From Tomocerus qinae (lineage: Eukaryota; Arthropoda; Collembola; Entomobryomorpha; Tomoceridae): a stretch of DNA of 64,000 nucleotides. The stretch spans positions 42,449,909-42,513,908 of the forward strand of contig CM034547.1 of the NCBI GenBank assembly GCA_020055645.1. The letters are read 5' to 3'. The notes under the pieces are model-generated. The model did not search any database. It had not been told where the DNA came from and saw only the letters and a list, made by a program, of their open reading frames with translations. Every line of letters begins with the position of its first letter. Position 1 is the first letter of the stretch. This document shows, piece by piece, positions 26,333 to 37,709 of this stretch. The translations under genes and the position numbers were made by a program.

Positions 26333-27693
26333 TCACACAGTAGATAAATGAGAATAATCTTCAATCTTTAGAAATTCTGATGTATTTTTCCACAGTTTTT
26401 CTGCTACTTCATCATTTAAAAATTCATTTACTCTCTTTAATGGTTCTCGAAATCTGTACATCAATCCTGTTTGGTTAGAAAGACTTTTAGAGAGCGCGAG
26501 GTGACTAATATATTCTTCAGCACACTAAAATTAACAAAACATAATATATTTACGTATTATTTTAATGATAAAAATTTTAGCACTTTTAATTTGACAGGAA
26601 AGTTTAGAATGTAAATTTAAGATTCGGTCCTTAATATGATTTTTGTACACCGAAGAATTCGTTTCTCTTAAATTAATTTATGAATTTTACGCACCTCGTC
26701 TGGGCTATATCCAAAGATACGTAACTGACAATTAAATAAGCACTGAAGACGACCAGGTTCATCGTCCAAGAAATCCGTTTTTACGAGGCAAGGACAGACG
26801 CAGTATGTCGTCACTCCAGTTCCCTGCAATCTTTTCCCAAGTTCCTTTGTGAAGAGTGCCAATGCATACTTAGAATTGAGGTAGCCCAGATTTCCTCCTC
26901 CTCGAAGATACCAAGGCAATCTATTTTTCATCTGAATATCTTCCAAATCTAATCTTTGAGACATCAGAAATGTGGAGACTACACTGATGATTCTATAAAA
27001 TATCCAAAACTATACATACTTCATAATCTCCCTTTCGTAGCAAAATCTTACACTCCGAAAATGTTTTAATTTGACTAACCGAGAAGGAGAACCATTTTTT
27101 AGATTTTCTAGCAGTAAGTTTGTCAGTTGAAAATGTCCAAAATAATTAACCATCATTACGACACTATACCCCTCCTTTGTTTTCTTTTGACAGTCAAAAT
27201 CACTGATGCCAGCGTTATTTAGCAAAATTTTTATCGCAGGATAATTATTCTTCACTTGAAAGGCAAAATCTCTGATGCTATTCTGGTCTTCTAAATCCAA
27301 TTGGATCAAATCCTTTTTAAAATATTGGAAAACAAAGAAACGTAAAAAGAGTTCAATTTATAGAAATGGGTTAAAACATTTTAGTCTTCCCAAATTCGTA
27401 ATTTGTACAATTTATTGTGAATAACTCACCAGATTACTATTTCCAGATAATTCTTTGACCTCTTCTAGCGCAAATTTACCTTTCATTAAATTGCGACATC
27501 CCATTACTACTGTGGCACCTCTTTTGGCAAACTCCAGTGCTGCAGATTTTCCAATTCCGCTATTTGCTCCAGTTATCACAACTACCTTTCCCCGAATATC
27601 TTCTGCATCACTCAACCCAGTTCCTTTACGATATCGTCGAAAATCTCGCATGAATTCCCAATACATCACGAGAAATAAACTTAAACCGTCCAT
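26333..27693 (-). CDS. SDR-E: RDH11/12/13/14-like short-chain dehydrogenase
   Basis: Four exons: 27693-27430, 27312-27080, 26992-26695 and 26524-26333; 328 aa, in frame. An in-frame ATG at 27714 would add seven residues. N-terminal hydrophobic segment (LSLFLVMYWEFM), coenzyme loop TGANSGIG, beta2 end MGCRN (NADP-type), NNAGISD, VNYFGHF (Asn), SVVSTFL (Ser) and YLNSK (Tyr/Lys). Before the catalytic Tyr it has an insertion WYLRGGGNLG shared in form only with SDR-F (WYRTTRNLG). It reads CPCLVKTDF where paralogues have CPGLV. The C-terminus (KIEDYSHLSTV) matches SDR-F (EIEDYSQPSIV), so E and F are the closest pair in the array. Only the core introns are present. Confidence 0.87.
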
Positions 27694-28353
27694 TTTATAT
27701 TTTATTTGGTACAAAATCTTTCAGTGTAGAGCTTTATTCTTATTTTATACAATTTCTAGTTTTTTATATTTTGATGAATTGTAAGACACTGCAACAGTCA
27801 ACAGTGCAACTTTTTTTATTCTTTAATACTGGTTCTCAATTCTCTCCTAGAACTTTGCACCTTGTAACACTTAGATTGGGGCAGAATATAATGATTATGG
27901 ACACGCACTAAAAAGCTATGATATTATACAATGCAAAATGAAGCATAAAAGCACAGAAAATTATCTGCAAAATATTCAGACTCCTAAAATTGTGTGTGAA
28001 AAGAGCAATCATTTTGCTTTCTAAAATTCTTAAAATAAATGAGCGTGGTTAGCGTGTTGGGATTTGATAATAATGATTATAACTATTATTTACCTTTTGC
28101 ATTTTGACACTTGAACATCCATAGTAAATATATTTAGCAAATATTTGGCTCCTACTGCGAATCACGTTTTAAAACATAAATGTACTGGTACATAGATACC
28201 ATCCACATAATATAATACTGTATTTATGAATTCACAACTTTTGACCGAGATTATATAAGTTATGAAAAATCGGAAAATTTAATTTTTAATATAGTTTCAG
28301 TTAGCCATTTTAAGTTCGATAATTTTAATTTTCAATTTTGAGTTATTTGATCA
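27694..28353. other. Intergenic between SDR-E and SDR-F
   Basis: Short gap holding the SDR-E upstream region and SDR-F 3' flank. No other feature seen. Confidence 0.55.
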
Positions 28354-29784
28354 TCACACAATAGATGGCTGAGAGTAATCTTCGATTTCCAACAGCTTTG
28401 TTGTATTTTCCCATAGTTTCTCGGCAACTTTGTCATCTAAAATTGAGTTAATTCGATCTAAAGGTTTCCGGAGTCTGTACATCAATCCGGTTTCTTTAGA
28501 CAGGCTACCAGATAGAGCAAGGTGATTGATATATTCTTCTGCACACTGAAATTTTTATAAATAAGTAAATGAAACAATTTGTAATTTTAAGTAATTTACC
28601 ACGTAAATAGATATTACATTATAAATCCATTGTCCACTTTTGAATGGACGTTGAATGACTTGAATAATTAAGGATAATCAGTCAGTTACCTCTTCAGGAC
28701 TTAGTCCGTAAAGTCTGAGAGCGACACTAAAAACACATCTAAGCGCTAGGGGTTCGTCTTCCAAGAAATCTGTTTTTACAAGGCCAGGGCACATGGAAAA
28801 AGTTGAAACCCCAGATCCTTGCAATCGTTTTCCAAGTTCCTTCGTGTAAAGAGCCATTGCATATTTCGAATTGAGGTAGCCTAAATTTCGTGTGGTACGG
28901 TACCACGGTAATCTCTTTTTCATCGGAATATCCTCCAAGTCCAATTTTTGCATCAAGAGGAAAGAGGAAAGGACGCTTATGATTCTGAAAATATAAAATG
29001 TTACCCAAGTTTAAATTTTTTGTACGCAAAGCCATATATACAATTTTGATGGATATAGAATATAGAATACTTTTTGAAAAACTAAATTAATAATTTACCT
29101 TGATGGAGAACCTTTTTTTAAATTGTCCACTAGTAAGTTGGTCAAAACAAAGTGTCCAAAATAATTAACCTGTTGTGAGTGATAGAATGTTAAAACAGGT
29201 AAAGATCAAAAAGGGAAAAAAATCAATAAAGTTCTTAAAACTACTGTAATGAATCTTATATTTAAGACTCAATTGATGTCACTGAACCTTCATCACTGTG
29301 CTCCATCCCTCCTTTGTTTTCATTTTGTCCTCAAAATCGCTTATTCCAGCATTATTAAGTAAAATTTTAATTTCAGGATAATTATTTTTCACATGAGATC
29401 CAAAGCCTTTAACACTTTCCATGTCTTCCAAATCCAATTTTAGCAATTCCTACAATCAAAAATAATTATTAGAATTTAGGATTACACTTTTTCGGTTAAA
29501 TTACAAATATTTTTTCATACCAAGTTATTGCTACAAGATTTTTCTTTAATCTCTTGTAAAGCAGACTGCCCCTTTTCCAAATTGCGACATCCCATTACAA
29601 CTGTGGCACCTCTTTTGGCAAACTCCATTGCTGCGAATTTTCCGATTCCACTATTTGCACCAGTTATCACAACTACCTTTCCCTTAATATCTTCTTCATC
29701 AGTCAATCCAGTTCCTTTTTTGTAGCGACGCATATCCCGAATAAATTCGGCTAACATAATAAGAACTAATAGCGACTCCGGCAT
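28354..29784 (-). CDS. SDR-F: RDH11/12/13/14-like short-chain dehydrogenase, closest paralogue of SDR-E
   Basis: Five exons: 29784-29521, 29449-29288, 29169-29099, 28984-28690 and 28545-28354; 327 aa, in frame. An upstream ATG-like extension to 29844 exists, but the start at 29784 aligns with SDR-E. Motifs: hydrophobic anchor LLVLIMLAEFI, TGANSGIG, MGCRN (NADP-type), NNAGISD, VNYFGHF (Asn), SVLSSFL (Ser) and YLNSK (Tyr/Lys). Very similar to SDR-E along the whole length, including the Trp-Tyr insertion before the active-site Tyr, yet it carries an extra intron (after TVMK, phase 0) that SDR-E lacks. Function as for the family; the recent duplication suggests dosage or substrate divergence, which is inference. 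Confidence 0.87.
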
Positions 29785-31225
29785 TTTGGATATTAATAAT
29801 ATTTTGGAAAATATTAATAATATTGCTGGAAATGGTTGTTGCAATAACTTGTAGGTAAGATATTTTTAAAACTGATTAGCAATGAAATCTATCACAACTG
29901 AAGGGAATTGACTACGAAAAGCTAAGAATTTTCTATATCTTTAGTGCAATACATCAGTAGAATTACTGGTTCATTTTATTTTATCTGCATGAACTGCTGA
30001 AAGGACAATCGGCTTATACATTACAGTACACGCTTTAGGTATTTAAAAGTCAAGGTATACAGATACTGTTAATTCTGAAAGAGGTCAAAACAAATTTTAT
30101 ATTTGCTGGAAGTAAACAACAAATAAGGTTTTGTGCCTACAGAAATCAGGAATGGTTTAATTTAGATACATGAAGTAGAAAAGAATAAAATACTAAGAAT
30201 AAATTATTTAGGACTTGGCATTACGATTTTGTAGTTTGGAACAAATAATCGTACTTACTATTTATATTAAGTAAACATAAAATTGGCCATGCATTAATTG
30301 CAATTTCAACGTTAGTTAGTGACCCAAATTAGATAGTACATTTCTGACTGAATTAAACCATTTTTCCATATTTTTCCCTATTCATGGGTAAAGAGCAAAT
30401 CCTGATGTATTTAATAGTTTGGCTGGATAATTTGTGGTTTGCAAGTAAGTAAATGCAAAAACTGATCTTCTAGAATACCTACAGAAGTCTCATACGTCAT
30501 AAGCATGTGCAAGTGATAAAATTACGGCTTATACCTACATGGTAATAGAGAAGTGATAGGTAGTGGATCATCGGCTCAATATTGTTTCACAGGAAATTAA
30601 AATAAAAAATACGTGGGAAATAGCAAGAAAACTTGTTTCTCCCATGCAGAATATTATCTGATGCATGTCAGTAGGGATTTCTGAGCAACGTAAAGGAATA
30701 AGGTTAGTCGAGTCGTAAAAAGCTGGCTGGATAAAGGTATATAAGGTTTTAAACTCAGTTGCTGTGAGTGAACTGGAAAATTGTGTAGTATAATTGGTTT
30801 AAAAAATGAGTAATATTTGGTTAAACCTTAACTAAAACTCTTCTGGGTTTTGTCAAGCTGACACATGAATAATTATTCCACAACATTGATTGTAATTTGA
30901 AGTTGTTTACATTTCATATGCCAATAAAAAAATTCAAGGATATAGTTTCCTTTTTCTGGTGGTATTAAATATTTTCTAGTTTAGGAATGAGTCTCAGAAA
31001 ACTATTCTCGTGCCCAACACTTCGAAAAATTTTTTCAGAAATAAAAATTTGCTCTACAATTACAATTTTGCAATATTTTGGCAAATTCAATATTTTCAGA
31101 AAATGCATAAATAATTCCAAATGTTAAGAATCCTGTACACCATTGAAATAATGACATTATTATTGTCTACATTAAAGTAACCATAAAATTGCAGGAATAA
31201 ACCAGTTAAGTTGTCGATTTATTAT
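29785..31225. other. Intergenic between SDR-F and SDR-G
   Basis: AT-rich, no ORF of note, no repeat recognised. Contains the promoter region of SDR-F. Confidence 0.55.
31218..31223 (-). terminator. Candidate polyadenylation signal of SDR-G
   Basis: AATAAA on the minus strand beginning three bases after the stop codon. Confidence 0.35.
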
Positions 31226-33061
31226 TTATCTTGGTTGAACATTTTGAATATTTTCATTATTGTCGTAGATAGCTTTTCTAAACTTTAAAATCCTTTCATC
31301 AAGATCTAATATTTTGGCACTGACATCCCACAACGATTTAGCGAGATCATCTTTCAACCGTTTGTTAGCTGTTGAAAAAGGCTTTTTGAATCGATACATT
31401 TGACCAGTCTCATTCGCAACACTTTTATCAAGCGCATAATGAAGGATAAATTCCGACGCAGCCTAAATCATTAAAATGATTAGAATCCAAACTTGTAATT
31501 AATTTCAATATAATTATAGCTTTATGTTTTCCCAACACGATTTACCTCCTTAGGAGTAAACCCAAAAAATATTAAGAACATCTTGAAAAAACATTTTGCA
31601 GGAAGAGGGGCTTCGTCAAAGATTCCGGTGCTTACAACAGAAGGACAAACTGCGTAGGCAGTAACTCCCGTACCTTTCAGTCTGTGCCCCAGTTCTTTTG
31701 TAAAAAGGGCGTTTGCAAACTTTGAATTTGAGTATGGGAGATGATTATTTGGTCCGAATCCAGATTTGAACATCATGAGATCATTAAGGTCCAATTGAGA
31801 CGATAATTGCAACAAAGATGACATTGTAACGATTCTATTCAATTTATAAGAATTATATTCAGTGACTTTTTCTAATGTGTAATTGCATTAATAGTTATCA
31901 ATTTAAGAAAAGTAAACCTTGATGGCGAATCTCTTATAAGGTTATCTAAAAGTAAATTCGTGAGGAGAAAATGTCCCATGTGGTTAACTGCAAACTGATA
32001 GCAGATTGCATTTTATAATCAAAATAAAGAGTATTTATTTTATTTATTACATTTTCCCAGTGTTTTTTTGGTTCACCTGTAGGTTAAATCCGTCCTTTGT
32101 AATTACTTGAGATGAAGATTTTGGACCTGGCAAACCGGCATTATTTAAAAGGATTTTGATTTTTGGATAATTACTGCGAACTATCTTGCAAAATTCTTCA
32201 ACTGACGACATATCAGCAAGGTCGAGGGGTATCATTACCTGTCCAACAATATTTTAGATGGCCTTATAGCATTTTTTAAAACTAATCATGAATATTCTAC
32301 GGCTCCTGAATTTCTATACTTTTTTGTATTCGGTAAACATTTTTAATAAGAACACTATACAACTGGTTTTGTAAGATCAAAGATAGGAATCAAAATCAGA
32401 AAAAAATTCTGGAGTTTACTTTCAGAATTACAGGAAAGTAAAAATACAATAGCTGCCCATGCTCCCATTTTGTAGTCAAATAAAACAGTCAAAACAGAGC
32501 TGTTTGGAATTGTATTATGAAATTCATTGCTGTAATTAAACATCAAAAAATAAATGTGGTGATCAGACTTATTTTTCAATTCATCTTATTTTAGATTAGA
32601 TTAGAACCTATAATAAATTTTGAACAACCTTTAGTACCAACATTCTGTAAATTTTTGCAATTGCTTCCGTTTATATGGTGCGATATAGAATAAATTTTAA
32701 CTAGAATTCTTTGAATTGTAATTTTATAGTATTCTATAGATTATTAGTGTATATGATTTCATACAACATTCTGATTTCCGGTTTTACGTCTAATTTCCCG
32801 TACAGTTTTGAGTCCTTCCGTGATATTAACATCCCCGATAATCACAATGGCACCTCTTTTAGCAAATTCTTTTGCAGAGCATTTCCCCATGCCTTGACCA
32901 CCTCCGGTGATGACCACAACTTTCAACTTCACATCTTCCTCTTCTTCCAAATGCCTAATTCTTACTCCAAACATTTTGTACCGAACTTCCTCCAAAAACG
33001 CCACAAACAGTATGCATGCAAATTGCATACAATAGTAAATATTTGCCAAAAGATCCATCAC
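31226..33061 (-). CDS. SDR-G: RDH11/12/13/14-like short-chain dehydrogenase, predicted NAD-preferring
   Basis: Five exons: 33061-32765, 32238-32077, 31994-31918, 31834-31546 and 31462-31226; 353 aa, in frame, the longest member. N-terminal membrane segment (NIYYCMQFACILFVAFL). Coenzyme loop TGGGQGMG, beta2 end IGDVN (Asp, NAD-type, as in SDR-A), NNAGLPG, VNHMGHF (Asn), TMSSLLQ (Ser) and YSNSK (Tyr/Lys). It has CPSVVSTGIF where other copies have CPGLVKT. The C-terminus carries a ~17-residue extension (after KFRKAIYDN). The first intron, 526 bp, is the longest in the array. A/G similarity across the full array (first and last genes) suggests an old split of two lineages before the C-F expansion. 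Confidence 0.86.
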
Positions 33062-34487
33062 AAACTATTTTTATAAACAATCTACGTGTAGAAAACGAGT
33101 AAAAATTAAAGGAGCAGTCAAACTATTCAAAAGAAGACAACAATTCACAGAAAATGTCGTTTTCTTTCTTTTTAAACGATCTTTAAATTATTCTCAACAA
33201 AAGCTCTTTTACTACATAATTTACAACTTTTCAGACCAGACTGTTTCGTAAATCACGTTTATTCCAACCTTTATAATGACCTGAAGTTTCTTTACTTGTC
33301 TAATGGGGCTTAATATTACATTGTAATTATATTTTAGGGTTAAGACTCCCTCAGAGCGATTGAAGCTAATAACACATGTTACGTGTTAGTTCTTTAGAAT
33401 GTATCTGGCGAATAAAATTCGTATATATGTCCAAAAAGGATTGTGTTGAGTAGCAGGTATTAATAAATGTGTACATGCTGGAAAGAGTGGTAGTGCTACA
33501 CAATTTTTATACATTTGATAAGATCCTAATTGAAATTAAGCATGATGCAAATATGCCCAGAAAATTCTTCTCATATAGGCTCGAAACAATTCAGCAAGAT
33601 AAATTCTGCGTTATGGTCAATATATGTTTTAATGTTTTTCTGTTTCACCCTTTTGCTTTCAACTCAGTTCAACAACATGGTACACAGTAAAGCATATTAT
33701 AAAAAAATATATTGCGTTATATGCATGTACACTGAATTTCCTTGCACGGAATACCTAAAAACAAAGGAACAATACACAAACGCATTTGTTTCCATTAAGC
33801 GAACATTATCATTAAATCTAACTCAGAGTGACCAAACCACTTATTTCTAATTCCAAATCATAAGTGTGTCAATAATGTCTACTATGACGTGGACAAAAGA
33901 ATTTTTTACACCGCACCGATTGCAATTTGTTTGTGCAAGTACCGTTTTTCTGTGTTCCGGTAATGCACACATCTCTTCAGTAAAGACATGCAGATTATCA
34001 TTAGTGATTTGTGGACTGTGAAGTTATTTCCTTTGAAGAAAGACTATTTTTGTAAAAATAATTCAATAAGGTCAAACAGAACATGGACATTATTAATTAT
34101 GATGATAGGGGTAGTTTTAATTTTTAATTGTGTGAAAACTTAGTTCTAGTCTGCTGCTTCTGAAATACTATTGACAATTTAGGGTGTGATGCCATATACA
34201 TGCCACCACAGTTGAAATAAACGAAATTGATGTGGGTGCCGTAGCACGTACTGAGCGTGGACACCATAACGCACTAATAATATATCAGTCCTTAGGATTT
34301 ATGGACTGTTTGTTTAAGAATTACGTAATTTAAGAAGTATATATTGACATTGACATCCTTATACCAAGTATTATCAATTCACATGAAATTTTTATATGTA
34401 ATTGTGGATTAGAGAGGAATTTATAGTATGTGATTTGATCTCAGAGATTTTGTAAGCAGTAATTTACAAACGTTGGCAAATTGTTTC
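33062..34487. other. Intergenic, no gene recognised
   Basis: Upstream of SDR-G and 3' flank of the Ser-rich gene. ORFs 33469-33690 and 33530-33850 overlap in different frames with no motif; not called. Confidence 0.5.
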
Positions 34488-36010
34488 CTACTCGATCGTG
34501 CGGTAATCGCATTGAATATTAGATTCTTTGAGAAATTCCATGGCTTTATTGGCTGCTTCCTCTGATTTGAATAAAACGTACAAACTCTTCGTGGGGAAAC
34601 GTAGTGTCGAATGAGGTTCGAATTCCGGTTCTGTCACTGCTACCACTCCTTCAACCATAGATTTAAGCAATGCAGCAGGCATTTCTTCTGGACTCAAATG
34701 GGTCAATTTAATTCTAAAAATGCAGAGAAAATATTAAAATCAAAAATAGCATATTAAGGTATTTTTTTCATTTGAAACTTACGTAGTGCGATCGCAATTG
34801 CTTTTTATACTCCCATTTTTTGCACTGGTGGAAGCTGTTTCCAGCAATTGATATCTAAATTCCTTAGCTGAAGAATTTCCGCCAGATCGAAGTTTGTATT
34901 CACTACGCTTTGATTTAACTGCCAATGGTATTTGACTGGAAAGTACAACGCGTCTGTCTTTCTTCACACTGCTTTGGACTGAAGACGAGGATTTCTTCAC
35001 ACTGCTACGGACTGAAGACGAAGATTTCTTCACACTGGGAGGATTCTTATCGAAATTGATTATTTTTGGAATCTTTTGTACCATCATAGTGAGTTCTGGC
35101 ACATTCACCGTTTCCAATTTTCTATTATGTCTGTTGTTGGAAATTTTATTTTGCGAACTGGCACTTGAAGATCCATCGGAAGAAGCAACACTTTCTTCAC
35201 ACTCTGTCAGATATCTCTTCACCTGCTCTCTGTCCATGTTTGACGCAGAAACATTTTTGAGAAGTGTAGACTCTACCTTTGGGGCCATGGTTGATACCGA
35301 TAGTGCCTTTATCTTAGCTTTGGTTTTGACTCTGACTTTCTGTGCTTTGTCACTGTAATCATCATCTGAATCATCACTATCACTCTGAGATGTACTACTA
35401 GTTGCCAATGAATTTCCATCCCCTTCCGATTGTTCTGATAGTGGAGGACTGCTTATTTTCTTTTTGTTTACTTCGACATCTGAAGATTTTCTGAGACTTT
35501 TGACACTGTCAGCTGAGTCGCTCTCCGAACCATCTGCAGGATACGTCGCTTGTTTCATGTACAAGTTTAATTCATCAAGAAACGTTGTGCTGAAGCGATC
35601 TTCTTCTAATAGTTTCTGCCATGAAAATTAAATTATATAGCTTATCAAGAACGTTATTTTTGTCATTAGATATACTATAATCGTCTACTCACATTTGTTG
35701 ACCGGTTTTCCTTTGGAGGTTTTAGAGAGTGGTGAGAGCTTTTTGACCCTCTGGCTGCAATATTCTCAACTTCAACTTTTACGACATTATTTGAAGATAG
35801 TTGACGTGAAGGAATTCTTTCACTGGAGTGAGTTCTACTTCGAGAGTGCGGCCTCTCCTTATTTCCCTTCATGCCTGTTACCCTCATAGTTTTCTCCACC
35901 TCCTTTAACTGAATATCGTGAAGTTTTACCAGTGATGGATCTGAGCCGAGAACTCGGCGGCCTTTACTTGTACCGGATGTGTTTGTAGTGTTACTGCTAT
36001 TATTGTCCAT
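34488..36010 (-). CDS. Ser-rich low-complexity protein, unrecognised
   Basis: Three exons: 36010-35693, 35615-34783 and 34713-34488; 458 aa, in frame. I do not recognise the family. Residues 1-106 are basic and Ser/Arg-rich (SRSRTHSSERIPSRQ). The middle is acidic and Ser-rich (QSDSDDSDDDYSD), then Lys-rich (KVRVKTKAKIKAL). Near 34960-35040 a ~33-bp unit is tandemly repeated, encoding SVKKSSSSV-type repeats. The C-terminal ~75 residues look folded (SLYVLFKSEEAANKAMEFLK) and resemble one beta-alpha half of an RRM-like fold, but this is only an impression. Composition suggests a nuclear, heavily phosphorylated protein (inference). An 89-codon ORF lies 9 bases upstream of the ATG in the same frame. 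Confidence 0.68.
34958..35041 (-). repeat. ~33-bp coding tandem repeat
   Basis: Two full and one partial copies of a unit containing GAAATCCTCGTCTTCAGTCC-like sequence, encoding repeated SVKKSSSSV. In frame within the Ser-rich gene. Confidence 0.7.
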
Positions 36011-36019
36011 CTCTGACTT

Positions 36020-36289
36020 TTAGAAATGAATGTACATTACACGTTGCATTGCACCATATTTCTGTAATTTACATATCATGCAAATTCTTGATATTATGTT
36101 CCGTTTGTATTGATTTGGATTCAAATGGTCATTAGTTAATAAATGCTCGTCACAATTGCAATTTGTCTTCCTGCCATGAGAAAGGGCCCTTCGCACAAAA
36201 GTTTTATATGTAGAGTCAGAACGAACGAAATAGTCATTTTCGAAACGAGTCTCGGGAAAAAATAAATGAGAAGAACGTTGCCAGGACAT
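36020..36289 (-). CDS. Upstream ORF of 89 codons in front of the Ser-rich gene (uORF or separate small protein)
   Basis: Open frame from ATG at 36289 to TAA at 36022-36020, only 9 bases before the ATG of the downstream gene and in the same frame. The N-terminal half (FPETRFENDYFVRSDSTYK) has protein-like composition, and the middle has NCNCDEH and ICMICK cysteine pairs. No homology recognised. A plausible splice acceptor (AAATTACAG, exon from 36061) lies within it, so its 3' part could instead be a 5'UTR exon. Confidence 0.3.
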   Translation of the reverse strand: MSWQRSSHLFFPETRFENDYFVRSDSTYKTFVRRALSHGRKTNCNCDEHLLTNDHLNPNQYKRNIISRICMICKLQKYGAMQRVMYIHF

Positions 36290-37709
36290 GTTGTTGCTAT
36301 AAAATAGTAAGCCAATTTATAATAGGCATGTGCATAATAGTATGTGCATAATATATCTAGAATAGACGGCATGCCCAAAAATGAAAATGTTGCCTATGAT
36401 GCAAACCTGAGATCCTATTATATTATTACACGAAAGTATTTCTACTATATAATATTTATAGCCTTGCGAAAGTATAGTATAATATGCTAGCAATAATAGT
36501 AAGACATAGGTTAGATATTTTATAATTACTTTTACTTGTTTCATTGAGGTTAGGAATAGAAATAATAGAGACAATAACTAAAAGTAAATGTAAAATTTTA
36601 TTTAATTTTTGGTCATCCGAGGTCAAAATATATAGCATGAACATAAGACCAATAAGACTTAGGTCATAAATAATTCATAATACGGGAATGGGCCTAAATT
36701 ATTTTTCAGGATCAGGTCTATTTTAGTATTAACCTCTTTGCTTTAACGGAAGAATCTATACAGAGGTACAACTTTATCTATTTACACAAAGTTTTCGTTT
36801 GCACAAATGCATAAAAATTTGCATGTAGTATGTTAACATAATATTTACATAATTGCATATTGCATTACTTAGTATAGTTTAGTACCTTACGAGTATCTAC
36901 CCTGTCTGGTAGTGAGGTTACTTAAGTCTTCCTGCGTATTGCTTACAGGTAATCGTGAATTGTGAATCTAAAGTAATATATACATAAAATGTCCACAGTA
37001 GTATGATTTTAAAGCAAAACGCATACCATAACCGTGTCGTCATCGCCGTGAATGAATGATGATGATGAGCTATTTTAAGGCTGAGAAACGCAACTAACAG
37101 CAAGGAAAGCAAAAGGTGAAATCATATTTTAGAACCATAAACTTTCATATTAATCGACGATTTTCTTAAGGCCTTCCCCTTCAAGGCTCCCATGTATTTA
37201 ATTTGTTACATGAATGTGGACAGTGGAGAACAGGTGACAGGGCAAGGTCTTCCGAATTCGTTTTACAAGCTATCAAGTCACTGACAACAACGATTACAAA
37301 ACCAAGTGTCAGTAATAAGCATGCGGTAACTTTACATTATGTAACCAAACAAAAATTTTAGTTACTCCTAAAGTTACATAATATTATAGTTAACTCACAC
37401 ACTGGCCGTGGCGTGACACAAAACACAAGGCACACTTAACTCAATCAGCGCACATATGGCTGGCAAATTCGTACGACGACCGAAGAGGGAGAAAATTCTT
37501 GGTCACGATCAGCTCGTCAGTCGGTAGGTTTCAGTGTCAGAGTCAGAGGACAAGCAGCCGAATAAAAAGTAACAGCACCGCATCAAGAGTTGATACTGCA
37601 AAGTGGGCAAAAAGTATACCTGGACACACTGGACAGTGAACACCACTACACGAGTCTGAGAATAAACAAAAGTAAGTTCTTGTGGTTGCAGATTTTTTTG
37701 GCTTTTCGA
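36290..37709. other. Divergent intergenic region between the Ser-rich gene and the CLK-like kinase
   Basis: Likely contains both promoters. Overlapping minus-strand ORFs at 36136-36644 are hydrophobic, in several frames and uncalled. The kinase frame is open from an ATG at 37590, which could extend its N-terminus by 40 residues. Confidence 0.5.

Noticed and set aside
36136-36644. Overlapping hydrophobic minus-strand ORFs upstream of the Ser-rich gene
   Set aside because: Several frames are open over the same AT-rich DNA; no consistent splice structure.
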